A DNA stretch of 64,000 nucleotides, taken from positions 744,001 through 808,000 of the forward strand of contig FMBT01000290.1 in NCBI GenBank assembly GCA_900095095.1, read 5' to 3'. This DNA comes from Fragilariopsis cylindrus CCMP1102. Taxonomy: Eukaryota > Bacillariophyta > Bacillariophyceae > Bacillariales > Bacillariaceae. Numbering within the stretch: position 1 is the first letter of the stretch; every line of letters starts with the position of its first letter. Below, in pieces: positions 1 to 9,864 of the stretch. Made by a program: the position numbers and the translations under genes. Under the pieces are notes generated by a model. The model was not told the DNA's origin and did not search any database. It saw only the letters and a list, made by a program, of their open reading frames with translations.

Positions 1-1060
1 TGGTGCGGTGGTTTCATAATATTATTCCCACCATAGCATACAGGTAGAGAAATCCATTGGATAAGCGCATGTAATGTGCGTGCCTTCAAATTTGTTGGAA
101 TTTCTACCAGGAGTGGGCAATGATTCGGATGTTTTGTGTCTGTTGCTTGTTGCGATGTTAGTCGTAGTGTGAGATCTGCTATTTCTTTGTGCTGCTACTG
201 TACGTGCCTGCCCTATACTGTGCTGTACTACATAGATCGATCCAACTAACGCATTGATCGATCCAACTAAATCGCATCTCCCACGTGTCCCAAGACAAAA
301 CTCATCCTCCTTAAACGCCGCCATCGTTTGTTAATTATTCCAGCAACGCATCATCCATCTAGCATCCCCACACACACGTACAATCTGCACCCCACTCACA
401 TACTAAATCTTTGTGAGAGGGGTCGAGAGTCAAGTAATAAAAGATATGGAGAATGGAATCATTGGGATATTGCGTGTTTTGCGAAAAATCCTCTTTTCCG
501 ATAGTGGTGGAGGGTAACTGACTTTTGATCCATACTCATGAAATTGGTAGCTAATGACTTTCTATTATCCGACGGTTTGATCATGTCAGCGGATGGTGGG
601 ATATTTTACATTATACTTAGTAGTAAGTGTAGTCATAATAATAGCCATCCACAGCATCACCTACTTAAATATGATGATGGTTTGTTTTGAAGTAGGGTAA
701 CCTATGCAAGCGCAATTATTTGCCGCCAGAGACTGTTTGCTACGATAAATTTACGTATTACATTCCTATCATCACTAAATGCATACAATCGTTCGAGAGT
801 TTGATCAGGATACAAGTGGATGGTACTACGTAGGAGACGTAACGCATTGTTCGGGTGGATAAGGAGAAATTAATTAACGAAACAATTATTTCGGTTTTTT
901 ATTCGTGTCCTACGACGGAATATCGTGTTGGGCGCGTGACTATTAATAATTATAGACAATTTTTTTCGCAATTCGTAGTAATATTATTTACAATCAAACA
1001 TGCAGGAGTAGAGTAGAGAGTTGATCATAATGATTTGTCGCAGTGTCTACGATACTGTAA
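1..1060. other. intergenic, no gene seen
   Basis: No convincing coding signal on either strand. A 100-codon open frame at 22-324 (minus) has no recognisable domain and is left out. The stretch is AT-rich and holds the upstream region of the ML-domain gene that follows. Confidence 0.5.
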
Positions 1061-1090
1061 ATGCGATTCATAACAACAATCTTATATAGA

Positions 1091-1666
1091 ATGACGAACG
1101 ATCACACTCATCACTACCACCTCATACTCCTCCTACTAATCTTCCTCCTCCCCACCAAAACAATCGCCAAATCAGACACCAACTACTGGTACGACTGCTC
1201 CATCGACGAACACATCCCCAACCCAAAAACCAAATTCCTAAACGTCACATCCAACCCCACAACCGTCACACGACACTCCGGTCAAATCATTTACAAAACA
1301 ATCCAGTACGATGGAATCCCCGGTGTTGATTTAAATTTAGAAACGATTAGTGCGGATTTTCATCAGTACTACAAGGTATTTGGTAAACGATGGACGACAT
1401 TCCTCCACGTGCACAAGGTTCCACAATGTGACGCCAAGGGGAATGAAAATCTATGTCCGTTGAAGGTGGGGGAGAGTGTGGAGATAAAGAGTGTGCATCC
1501 TCCGTTGGGGTGGTATACGCCGTATGGAATGTATAGGTCGAGGCAGGTGTGGAGGGATGGTAGTACGGAGGAGCCTTTGGGGTGCGTGGATATGGAATTC
1601 GAGTATAGGGCTGAAGACGTGGTGGTAGGTGATGAGGAGGAGAGTGAGGTAGAAATTACAGAATAA
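1091..1666 (+). CDS. secreted ML-domain (NPC2/MD-2-like) lipid-binding protein
   Basis: Predicted 191-residue single-exon protein. A hydrophobic signal peptide (about residues 10-27, rich in Leu/Ile) is followed by an ML domain to about residue 175. Visible family marks are the early cysteine after a Tyr-Asp pair, a central CPLKVGE segment, a PPLGWYTPYGMY stretch and a late LGCVDMEF strand, which match the cysteines and beta-strands of NPC2 and phosphatidylglycerol/phosphatidylinositol transfer proteins. Such proteins bind sterols or phospholipids in the endomembrane or lysosomal lumen. The ATG at 1061 is also in frame, but the one at 1091 puts the signal peptide nearer the N-terminus. The tail is acidic. 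Domain assignment is by motif only; the ligand is unknown. Confidence 0.75.
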   Translation: MTNDHTHHYHLILLLLIFLLPTKTIAKSDTNYWYDCSIDEHIPNPKTKFLNVTSNPTTVTRHSGQIIYKTIQYDGIPGVDLNLETISADFHQYYKVFGKRWTTFLHVHKVPQCDAKGNENLCPLKVGESVEIKSVHPPLGWYTPYGMYRSRQVWRDGSTEEPLGCVDMEFEYRAEDVVVGDEEESEVEITE

Positions 1667-1711
1667 GTTTAGTATAAAGCTTTTAAAGATTATTTAAATT
1701 TAGAGGATATA

Positions 1712-1878
1712 GTTTTTGACCTAGATTATCTAGAATCTACCGTCTAAATAATAACCTATTTCGCACCTCTAGATTAGTTATTAGCTTTTGATTCGACATG
1801 TGAGGGTTTGTTGCTGTTTTTGTTCTTGTTCATCAGTATAATTTTTGAGCTAGATTCTAGATAATCTAGGTCAAAAAC
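1712..1878. mobile_element. 167-bp MITE-like palindromic element with TA flanks
   Basis: Two perfect inverted arms, 1709-1739 and 1851-1881, share about 31 bp. The arm interior begins GTTTTTGACC and ends GGTCAAAAAC, with TA on both outer sides (1710-1711, 1879-1880), as expected for a Tc1/mariner-type target-site duplication. The core has no coding capacity. It starts 45 bp after the stop of the ML-domain gene and could be transcribed in its 3' UTR as a hairpin. Confidence 0.6.
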
Positions 1879-2189
1879 TATTAACTGTGCTGTACTGTAT
1901 CTCTACCGTATGTATCTATACTTAGATGGGATTGGTTTGCAGTCACGTATAAATCTCAGCGTACTAGTAATTCATCGTTGTTGTTGTGCGCGCGCGCCTC
2001 TTGATTGATGATCACTCTCCTTCCTCTCAACAATTATTTGATTTTCAATTTTCGAATTTCATATTTCATTCTTGACATGAACAACATCGTACGGTATAAC
2101 TTTTGTCGACTCAACAATCATTATCTCAGCCAATAGCCAACAGCCAAACTTATTTACTGCTACGAGTCATATATATTCACAGTATTAGT

Positions 2190-3242
2190 ATGTTTGATAA
2201 TGTATCATGGGGTGAAATAGTAATTGTTGGTAGTATTGGAATAGCAATCACCGGCAAACGTGATATACCCAAAGTATGTCATTTCGTTGGTAGTCAATTA
2301 GGACGTGTCGTTGGTTTATTACAGGGTGCACGAGTACGTGCGGATCAATTTACACAACATAATGAATTAAAATCATTACAAAATGAATTACGTAGTGGTT
2401 TGCGGGAATTAGATCAAGTAAAAACTGAATTAGCAATTGCTGCATCATCTTCTGGTATGGTTGGTCGTTCCTTAGGACAAACAACTATGTCCGCAAATAA
2501 AAAAGGATCATCGTCGTCGTCGTCGTCGCCGAACGTTGTTTTTCCTCCATCATCGTCTTTTCTATCATCAACGACTAATAAGAACAATAACATCAATAAT
2601 CACAATAGAATAGAACAACAACAATCCTCTTTACAGATGAAAGATTTTGATTTTCATATTAACTCTGATGATTCTTCTTCAGATGATAATCTTGCTGCGA
2701 CGACGACAGGTCATAACAACGATGCTCATGATCATGCTCATCCGAATCAACATCAAAATCAAAATCAAAATCAACAACAACACAACCAAGAAGGAGTTGC
2801 TGCTGCCTTATCATCATCATCATCATCATCATCATTATCATCATCGCACTTATTATCACCAGTCCTACAAACTGAACGAGCTGTTATGGAAGAAGAATGG
2901 AAGAAACAAGGAATTGGTTTCCGTGCACGCGCAGAACAAGGATTATGGATCGATAATAATAATAATGACAACAACAATGCAAGTAATAACAATACTAACA
3001 ATAATAACAATACTAATAACAATAACAATGATGGTAGTAGTAATAATAGTAGTATTATAACAGATGCAACAAGAGCAACGGGTAGTGAATTATTAGAACA
3101 TATACAAAGAGAAGTATTAATATTTGATCAATATGATCGTGTGGTTGGTGAGCAAGAAAATCAAATCCAACAAAGAATTAATAGAATACAAAAAGAACGT
3201 AGTAGTAGTAGTAGTAGTAGAAGTAAAAGCACTACAAAGTAG
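2190..3242 (+). CDS. TatB/Hcf106-like membrane protein with low-complexity tail
   Basis: The first about 60 residues resemble the TatA/TatB family of twin-arginine translocase subunits: MFDxVSWGEIVIVG, a short hydrophobic helix, a KRDIPK hinge in place of the usual G-P-K/R-xLP, then an amphipathic helix (VGSQLGRVVGLLQGAR). The start with Met-Phe-Asp is TatB-like. The remaining about 280 residues are Ser-, Asn-, Gln- and Asp-rich, with short ordered segments near 240-265 and 310-340. The predicted protein is 350 residues. The ATG at 2190 is chosen because it places the helix at the extreme N-terminus; the open frame extends 29 codons upstream without an ATG. A role in organellar Tat transport is an inference. 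The last about 110 bases are copied at 9430-9544. Confidence 0.55.
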   Translation: MFDNVSWGEIVIVGSIGIAITGKRDIPKVCHFVGSQLGRVVGLLQGARVRADQFTQHNELKSLQNELRSGLRELDQVKTELAIAASSSGMVGRSLGQTTMSANKKGSSSSSSSPNVVFPPSSSFLSSTTNKNNNINNHNRIEQQQSSLQMKDFDFHINSDDSSSDDNLAATTTGHNNDAHDHAHPNQHQNQNQNQQQHNQEGVAAALSSSSSSSSLSSSHLLSPVLQTERAVMEEEWKKQGIGFRARAEQGLWIDNNNNDNNNASNNNTNNNNNTNNNNNDGSSNNSSIITDATRATGSELLEHIQREVLIFDQYDRVVGEQENQIQQRINRIQKERSSSSSSRSKSTTK

Positions 3243-4615
3243 TAATAATAATACTTGAAAAAATGATAATTGAAATATCAGAAAGAAAGAAAAGAAAAAC
3301 TCACACATTTTATAATTCATATTTATACTAATGCTCTTTAAGTATTCCACCCTTGCTCAAGCGGAAATATTTATTTTGTAAAGTCTATGATCCGGCTCAA
3401 AGTAGTAACCACCTGATCTATAATTCTAGTTCTAATTACATTCCAAAATTGTTTGGGAAGGCATTTTCCACAGCAATCCAGGCCGGCTCAACAAGTTCCG
3501 GATTATCGGCCAACTTGCTGAAGATGCTGCCTGGCCACCCTTGCACGTACAATCCTTCCGACACGACCTCTTTGGAACATGGATCTTGCAATCCACCGGG
3601 AACGCTGTAATCAACCGTAACCTCCACTAATGGGCAAGTACACGTCACGTTGTGTTGACCAAAATGGTAAGGGTTTTCCGACGGCGCCGAATACCAACAG
3701 GGTGCCCCCATGCAAACGGGAATGAATCGACCGGGGGCCGCTTCGCACTCCCAGGAGGCCAGGTAATTGCCGTCTTCGTCAACCTGGACATTGTTTTCCG
3801 GCCTCAGTTCTGCAGAATACGTCGATACTAAATCAGCACCGGGCCATAATGATTCGTCATTCATGGCATTGCAAACCGGGGTCTTGTCGCGCGTGAGTTC
3901 TAACGGCAACTGCACACCGCATCCGTCGGGAGAGCTTACACAAGCTTCATAGTAAGCCTCGACTGTGGCTTGCCGGAGACCTTCGTCAGGAATTAACGAA
4001 ATCCGCATGCGACTAATACCACTTGGCTCGTCAAATCCGTAACAACCGCACGAGGCCGTCGTTTCGTCGGCATTTATGGTGCAATTCGCAAAGGCGCACA
4101 AAGCGTATGGGCTGGTGCATTCGACCAAAAAGCTTTCGATCAATTCGATATCGTGCAATAATGATGCGGCTGCTGCTTCAGCGGTTGACATGTTCATCAT
4201 CTTCCCTAGAAAGGTTAGGCACAAAAATAATTGTGCAGCCGTTGTTGTCGTTGTCATTGTTGTTTTCATTTTTTTTTCTTCTTTTAAAGTATTTTGCTTT
4301 TCTAATTTGTGAGCTCTTCACTTCAATATTATCTCAAATTCGCGATGTAAAAAGAGTAAGTGACCAAGTACTGTAAACAACGAAAGCGCCGTGTATATGC
4401 TAAGTAAGTACTTGAAGTACTGTAAACAACGAAAGCGCCGTTATAAAATGGGGAAATCAATCGTGCATTCGCGCAATTTTATGCCCTGATGTTGGATTTC
4501 CTGTAGAGTGTTTGAAATCTGCGCGCGCGACATTTCTTTGTTGGTCCTTCCTTCAAAGCAGGAATAACTGTACAGGATCGGCACAGCAAACTTCCTAAGC
4601 AGAATTAGAATTATT
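3132..4615. repeat. left arm of a roughly 1.5-kb inverted duplication
   Basis: This stretch matches the reverse complement of about 7855-9544. It comprises the last coding bases of the TatB-like gene, its 3' flank, the whole secreted Cys-rich gene, its promoter with two copies of a motif containing GAAAGCGCCG, and about 180 bp more upstream (to about 4615). Identity is high but not perfect. Homology stops abruptly inside the TatB-like coding region near 3132. Confidence 0.85.
3436..4269 (-). CDS. secreted cysteine-rich protein, short paralogue
   Basis: Single-exon protein of 277 residues. A signal peptide (about residues 1-33, Thr-rich start, hydrophobic core TAAQLFLCLTFLG) precedes a cysteine-rich body with motifs such as YALCAFANC, CGCYGFDEPSG and NVTCTCPLVEV, and a possible N-glycosylation site at NVT. 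No known domain is recognised. It is the paralogue of the gene at 8283-9245 in opposite orientation. Relative to that copy it lacks 48 residues containing four cysteines just after the signal region, carries about five extra residues near the middle, and is six residues shorter at the C-terminus. The family is probably lineage-specific and extracellular. Base composition is more GC-rich than the neighbouring genes. Confidence 0.75.
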   Translation of the reverse strand: MKTTMTTTTTAAQLFLCLTFLGKMMNMSTAEAAAASLLHDIELIESFLVECTSPYALCAFANCTINADETTASCGCYGFDEPSGISRMRISLIPDEGLRQATVEAYYEACVSSPDGCGVQLPLELTRDKTPVCNAMNDESLWPGADLVSTYSAELRPENNVQVDEDGNYLASWECEAAPGRFIPVCMGAPCWYSAPSENPYHFGQHNVTCTCPLVEVTVDYSVPGGLQDPCSKEVVSEGLYVQGWPGSIFSKLADNPELVEPAWIAVENAFPNNFGM

Positions 4616-5100
4616 ATCGATTTATCATGATGATTATAACTACTATCATCATCGATCACCCAGAACAAGACGAAGAGGAAAAAGAAAGGGAAGCATCTTC
4701 GACTGCTGCAAAGGCATTTTTAATAGTATCATTCGGAATATGTGATATATGCACGTACAATCAAGTCATCGGTGATCATCCGTGTTGTTTGGAAGGTTTC
4801 CCGATACAGCTTGGTTGGGAATACAGGCAAGAAAACCATCAATCGCTATACATGAATACGAACAACACCAACGCCGTCAATGGTAATCGAACGAACGCAA
4901 TTGTTTACTGCCACTATTACAGAACTCCACTCTTCAAGTATTATTGCAGCCACAATGAAATCGTGCACGACCAATAATGACGACGATGATGATAAACGCG
5001 ATGATTATCATCATCATCCCACTATATTAGCAGCACCAGAGGAGCTGAAATACGTCACATACTAGCACAGTTGTCTAACACCCGAAAAACGAAAAGAAAT
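4270..5100. other. promoter side of the Cys-rich gene and unassigned spacer
   Basis: Bases 4360-4440 hold two copies of a roughly 43-bp unit containing GTACTGTAAACAACGAAAGCG, just upstream of the Cys-rich gene. To about 4615 the sequence belongs to the inverted arm. From 4620 to 5100 several short open frames exist but none shows a domain or gene-like composition. Confidence 0.5.
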
Positions 5101-5139
5101 CATTACCAAACAAATGCTATTACGACCAAGTCTTATCAC

Positions 5140-5328
5140 GCATGCCACAACTGCTACCATATTGTCAGTAGATTCCTTTGGCAACAGTTTGACAGAAGAA
5201 ACATCTAAATTCCAGTCACTACGATTGATATCAGCAACCACCATCTGTTGTATAGTTGAATCGGATTCTATTTTGTGCGGACTTTCTAAAAAAAACGCGT
5301 TCGAATGCATCATCAATGTCATCATTAT
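5140..5328 (-). pseudogene. fragment copied from exon 1 of the gene at 9865
   Basis: On the minus strand this matches about 55 codons of the gene at 9865-11062 (near 10055-10230), sharing FLESPHKIESDSTIQQMVV and SVKLLPKEST. The copy has small insertions and loses similarity on both sides, so it is an isolated exon scrap and not a functional gene. It lies in inverted orientation to its source. Confidence 0.8.
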
Positions 5329-5350
5329 TAATTATTAATATCTTAAGATA

Positions 5351-6673
5351 TTATATTATATTATTATTATTTGGATATGTATATTGAAATAATTTCATTA
5401 TTTTTGGATTTAATGTTTGTATTGCAAATTGTATATCCTCAGATGTCATATTCTGTATACGACGACTATACGCATCGGTATTGCCATATTTTATCATTGC
5501 TGTTATAAAATTATTATGTTCTATTTTTTGATTATGATCTGGTTTTGATTCATTTATATTATATATAAATTTAGTACTAGTACTAGTACTATTACTTAGT
5601 GATGTTTTCATAGTACCACCACCACAATTACAAACTTTTTCTATAACTTGACGTGGATAAAATAATGTATCTTCAAATCGTACAATAAGTCTTGGCCAAA
5701 ATGTTGATGATGATGATGATAATGATGATGACGCTGATTCCTCCTTGTGGTACTTGCTGTTGTTGTTGTCGGTACTATTATTAGTATTATTAAATAAATA
5801 TGATTCGTACCATTCATTCCAATAGTGTATTAATGATGGCCAAGTTGGACCGACTTGTCGATTTGGACCCATCCAAACTTGAACAGAAGATGAGTTAGTG
5901 TTGTTGTTGTTGTTGTTGTTACCTCTGAAAAATTGTTTAAATTGTTTCTTATCATATTCATTTGGTACTAAATTAGGACAATGGTATTTTGAATTATGAT
6001 CCCATCGTACACCATATCCTTCTTTACACATAGATTGCATCCAAAACATTGGATCTTGAATGAAATGAATACAAACAAACAAACAAAAACGATGACGACA
6101 AGATAAGAGTGTAAATAAGCGTAGAATAAGTACAGGAAGCATCTTTCTTAAAAACCGAAACTTGGTTTGGGTATGACACTGACTTGACTTTACTTCACTT
6201 GACTCTAACTCTAACTCACCTCGAATTAATACAATTGGTAGTACATTTTCACCTTTTATTATAGTATTCTCTATTGTAGGGTGGTTATTATTATTCTTGA
6301 TATACAAATCACGATATTGTGACATCTTATGTTTCCTCCATGGTACTTGATTTAATATCCTATTAACACTTTTTATATCCTTTGTTATACTAATAACAGT
6401 ATCCTTATCATTATTGGTAGTAGTGGAATAATCAGAAGAATCTTCGCCGCCATCACCACCAGAAGAATCTTTATTAGTAAGGAAATGACAATTATTTTGT
6501 AATGTTATAGCAAATGCTGTTGTACCAGAATTAAAATTTCCTGCTATACCTAAAAACCGATCCGAATATTTGACACGTTGACGGAATTCTCCACAGGTAT
6601 CTAATCCAATAATGATAGGACCACTCCTAGGTTCAGAATTATCATAATCTATATATTTACTTCCAGATCTGTT

Positions 6674-6704
<31 letters not shown>

Positions 6705-7159
6705 CCCGTCCTAGTAGTAGAAGAACTTCTATTATTATTATTGTTGGTGTAGTAAAGTTCAGTAACAGAAGACCACATCGGTAATCGAAGAACATCCATC
6801 GGATCGTATGTATCAATCCCAGCATCTTTTAATATTGATAATACATGTTCTCGTCCTTTACTTGCCTCTTGAAAAGTCAAGTCATTATTTGTACTAACAT
6901 TAGCATTAGGAGTAGTAGTAGTACCACTATCATTTGTTAAATAATGAGATAAAACATTCTTCTCCATCGTCATCGTCATCGTCGTCGTCGATGGCGACGT
7001 AGAAGATTGGCGATGATGATGATTTTTGTCATCCATCTTTGATCCGTCATTATTATTATTATTATTATTACTATTGTTGTTGTAACTATTGGAAGGTTTG
7101 TTGTCGTCTAACGATGCTGAAATGATGCTTGCCATCGTCGATTGTTTTTCATCATTTTC

Positions 7160-7194
<35 letters not shown>

Positions 7195-7606
7195 GATTAT
7201 ATTTCTGTTCGGTGGTCATTGCTATTTGATTTGTATGATAATCATTTTCATTTTCAATCCTTTGATCTAAATGATAAGATACCGTAGAAAAAAATGAGAG
7301 GAAACATGATACAAAGAAAATTCGACGCAGAATAACAATGGCTAAACTTGATTGACGTTGATGTTGACGTTGATGAGTCGTCGTCATCGTCGTCGTCGTC
7401 GTCGTCGTTCTTCTTCTCCCCGTTAATAGTCGACATAAACACCGTTGGAGTAGCGGTAATACTATTGTCTTCCACCACTGCGACCAGCTGCTATTAGGAA
7501 GAACATTGTCGTTGAATTTGTATTCGAATTCGAATGATTGTTGTTCTAGTCCTAGTCCTGATGGCAACACTTTCTCGTTCTTGTTGTTTCTTCTTGATGA
7601 CGCCAT
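5351..7606 (-). CDS. sulfotransferase-like type II membrane protein
   Basis: Two exons, 7606-6220 and 6054-5351, joined over a 165-nt GT-AG intron that happens to stay open in frame; removing it restores the motif VLIRDPMFWMQSM. The protein would be 696 residues. A short cytosolic N-terminus and one membrane helix (about residues 88-108) precede a long Ser/Asn/Gln-rich stem, then a P-loop sulfotransferase-like domain. It carries a 5'-phosphosulfate loop-like GNFNSGTTAF, the RDP...S motif of the 3'-phosphate site, an HYWNEWY segment and a C-terminal IKYGNTDAY region. The same order appears in the gene at 36704-38429. It probably acts in the Golgi on glycans or proteins; the substrate is unknown. 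It sits between the two arms of the inverted duplication. Confidence 0.7.
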
Positions 7607-8282
7607 ACCTATCTCAAATCCAAAACATAAGAAAATTGCATTGTTATAATCACTTCTCTTCTCTTCTCTTCTCTCTCTCTCTCTCTTACCAGTCTCGCTC
7701 TCGTTTTGTCTTCAATGACTCGGAGAAAGGTATTGTTTGCAGTACGGTACGTACAAAGTGGTAAGTTATGCGTTCGATGATCGATTGATTCACATGATCA
7801 CAATATCACACATGATCACACACATCAGCGGGCTACGCCATCATCATAATTCTAATTCTGCTTAGGAAGTTTGCTGTGCCGATCATCTAACATCCAATAC
7901 TGTACAGTTATTCCTGCTTTGAAAGGACCAACAAAGAAATGTCGCGCGCGCAAATTTCAAACACTGTACTGTACAGGAAATCCATCATCAGTGCAGAAAA
8001 TTACGAAAAATTGCGAGAATATGCGCGATTCCCCCATTATAACATCGCTTTCGTTGTTTACAGTACTTACTTAGCATAACGGCGCTTTCGTTGTTTACAG
8101 TACTTCAAGTACTTACTTAGCATATACGGCGCTTTCTTTGTTTACAGTACTTGGTCACTTACTCTTTTTACTGTAGTAAAGTACGGTATTCCAATGATAG
8201 TCGACACATCGCGAATTGAGATATTATTGAAGTGAAGAGCTCACAATTTAAAAAGCAAGATACTTTAAAAGAAAAAAGAAAA
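7607..8282. other. bidirectional upstream region
   Basis: This lies between the divergent starts of the sulfotransferase-like gene and the long Cys-rich gene. It holds a CT-rich tract (about 7653-7690), then from about 7855 the inverted arm. Three copies of the GGCGCTTTCGTTGTTTACAG motif lie at about 8046-8065, 8085-8104 and 8130-8149, against two in the left arm. Confidence 0.6.
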
Positions 8283-9245
8283 ATGAAAACAACAACGACA
8301 ACAACGGCTGCACAATTATTTTTGTGCCTAACCTTTCTCGGGAAGATGATGAACATGTCAACCGCTGAAGCAGCAGCTGCATCATTACTGCACAACATCG
8401 AGCAATGCACGGATGAGTTTAAGCCCGTCGTTTGCAGCAGCAGCAGCAGCAGCAGCAGCAGCACGGGCAAAGAAGACGTAAAGGAATACTTCTCGAACAT
8501 GTGTATTGCATCCCGCGACAAGATTAACCCCGACTTTAATTGTGAATTGATAGAAAGCCTTTTTGTCGAATGCACCAACCCATACGCTTTGTGCGCCTTT
8601 GCAAACTGCACCGTAAATCCCGACGAAACAACGGCCTCGTGCGGTTGTTACGGATTCGACGAGCCAAGCGGTATTAGTGAAATGCGGATTTCGTTAATTC
8701 CCGACGAAGGTGTCCGGCAAGCAACAGTTGAGGCTTACTACCAAGCTTGTGTAAGCTCTCCCGCCGGATGTGACGAACACATGCGCGACAAGACCCCGGT
8801 TTGCAATGCCATTAATGACAATTTATTATGGCCCACGGCCGATTTAGTATCGACGTATTCACAAGCACTAGAGGAGGAAAACAATGTCGATTACGACATC
8901 GGTCCCAACTGGAGATGCCCAGCGGCCCCCGGTCGATTCGTTCCCGTTTGCATGTTGGCACCCTGTCTGGATTCGGCGTCGTCGGAAAATTCGTACCATT
9001 CTGGTCAACACAACGTGACGTGTACTTGCCCATTAGTGGAGGTCACGGTTGATTACATCGTTTACGGTGGATTGCAAGATCCATGTTCCAAAGAGGTCGT
9101 GTCGGAAGGATTGTACGTGCAAGCTGCGGGAGGCAGCATCTTCGCCAAGTTAGCCGATGATCCGCAACTTGTTGAGCCGGCCTGGATTGCTGTGGAAAAT
9201 GCCTCCCCTAACAAGTTTGGAATGAAATTAGAACCAGAATTATAG
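8283..9245 (+). CDS. secreted cysteine-rich protein, long paralogue
   Basis: Single-exon protein of 320 residues, starting at the ATG that aligns with the start of the paralogue at 4269; an ATG 51 bases upstream is also in frame but lies in a lysine-rich leader. A signal peptide is followed by a region absent from the other copy: a (AGC)n poly-Ser tract and four cysteines. After that the two proteins align throughout, with conserved YALCAFANC, CGCYGFDEPSG, RDKTPVCNA, NVTCTCPLVEV and LQDPCSKEV. Function unknown. Secretion is likely and disulfide bonding is inferred from the conserved cysteines. Confidence 0.8.
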   Translation: MKTTTTTTAAQLFLCLTFLGKMMNMSTAEAAAASLLHNIEQCTDEFKPVVCSSSSSSSSSTGKEDVKEYFSNMCIASRDKINPDFNCELIESLFVECTNPYALCAFANCTVNPDETTASCGCYGFDEPSGISEMRISLIPDEGVRQATVEAYYQACVSSPAGCDEHMRDKTPVCNAINDNLLWPTADLVSTYSQALEEENNVDYDIGPNWRCPAAPGRFVPVCMLAPCLDSASSENSYHSGQHNVTCTCPLVEVTVDYIVYGGLQDPCSKEVVSEGLYVQAAGGSIFAKLADDPQLVEPAWIAVENASPNKFGMKLEPEL

Positions 9246-9339
9246 GTCAGGTGGTTACTACTTTAAGCTGGATCATAGACTTTACAAAATAAATGTTTCC
9301 GCTTGAGCAAGGGTGGAATATATAAAAAGCATTAGTATA

Positions 9340-9544
9340 AATATTAAGAATAAAATGTATGAGTTTTTTTTTCCTTTCTTTCTGATATTTCAATTATCAT
9401 TTTTTCAAGTATTATTATTACTACTTTGTAGTGCTTTTACTTCTACTTCTACTACTACTACTACTACTACGTTCTTTTTGTATTCTATTAATTCTTTGTT
9501 GGATTTGATTTTCTTGTTCACCGACCACACGATCATATTGATCT
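9340..9544 (-). pseudogene. copied 3' end of the TatB-like gene
   Basis: On the minus strand this repeats the last roughly 35 codons and the 3' flank of the TatB-like gene, including its poly-Ser/Arg end. No other part of that gene is present, so this is a passenger fragment of the inverted duplication. Confidence 0.8.
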
Positions 9545-9864
9545 AACACGTAACTTACCGGTGCTAGCAGCTTCATCATTTCGTCTTTTTCAAATGATCC
9601 GAAATGGCGCGTGTTCTGCGCGCAATAGTTAAAATTTGATATGTATTCACGAAGTCGAATTTTTGTCTTATGAATCCGCGCTTGATATCTTTAGCCTTCG
9701 ACTATTAGAGAGACACCGAATTAAAGATCGCACCCCTTGCCTATGGAGTTTTCGACTGTGAATGGACACATAAAAATATATTTCTTGAACAATAACAATA
9801 GACTAATAGTAGGAACAGTGATTCTTGTACGTACCGATTAGTAGTAAAAAAACAACGACGGACG
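9545..9864. other. short spacer upstream of the 9865 gene
   Basis: No coding signal, repeat or recognised regulatory site seen. It begins where homology to the TatB-like gene ends. Confidence 0.4.

Larger units (their letters stand above)
7855..9544. repeat. right arm of the inverted duplication
   Basis: Reverse-complement partner of about 3132-4615. Order on the plus strand: distal upstream sequence, amplified promoter motif, secreted Cys-rich gene, its 3' flank, and an antisense copy of the TatB-like 3' end (about 9340-9544). It is longer than the left arm because of the extra promoter unit and the extra 144 coding bases. Confidence 0.85.

Noticed and set aside
22-324. 100-codon minus-strand frame
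   Set aside because: No domain, signal peptide or clear gene-like pattern; left as intergenic.
4023-4376. Plus-strand frames overlapping the left Cys-rich gene
   Set aside because: Antisense shadows of the conserved minus-strand gene; its paralogue confirms the minus frame.
8168-8611. 147-codon minus frame across the right Cys-rich gene
   Set aside because: Antisense shadow; the plus frame has a signal peptide and conserved cysteines.
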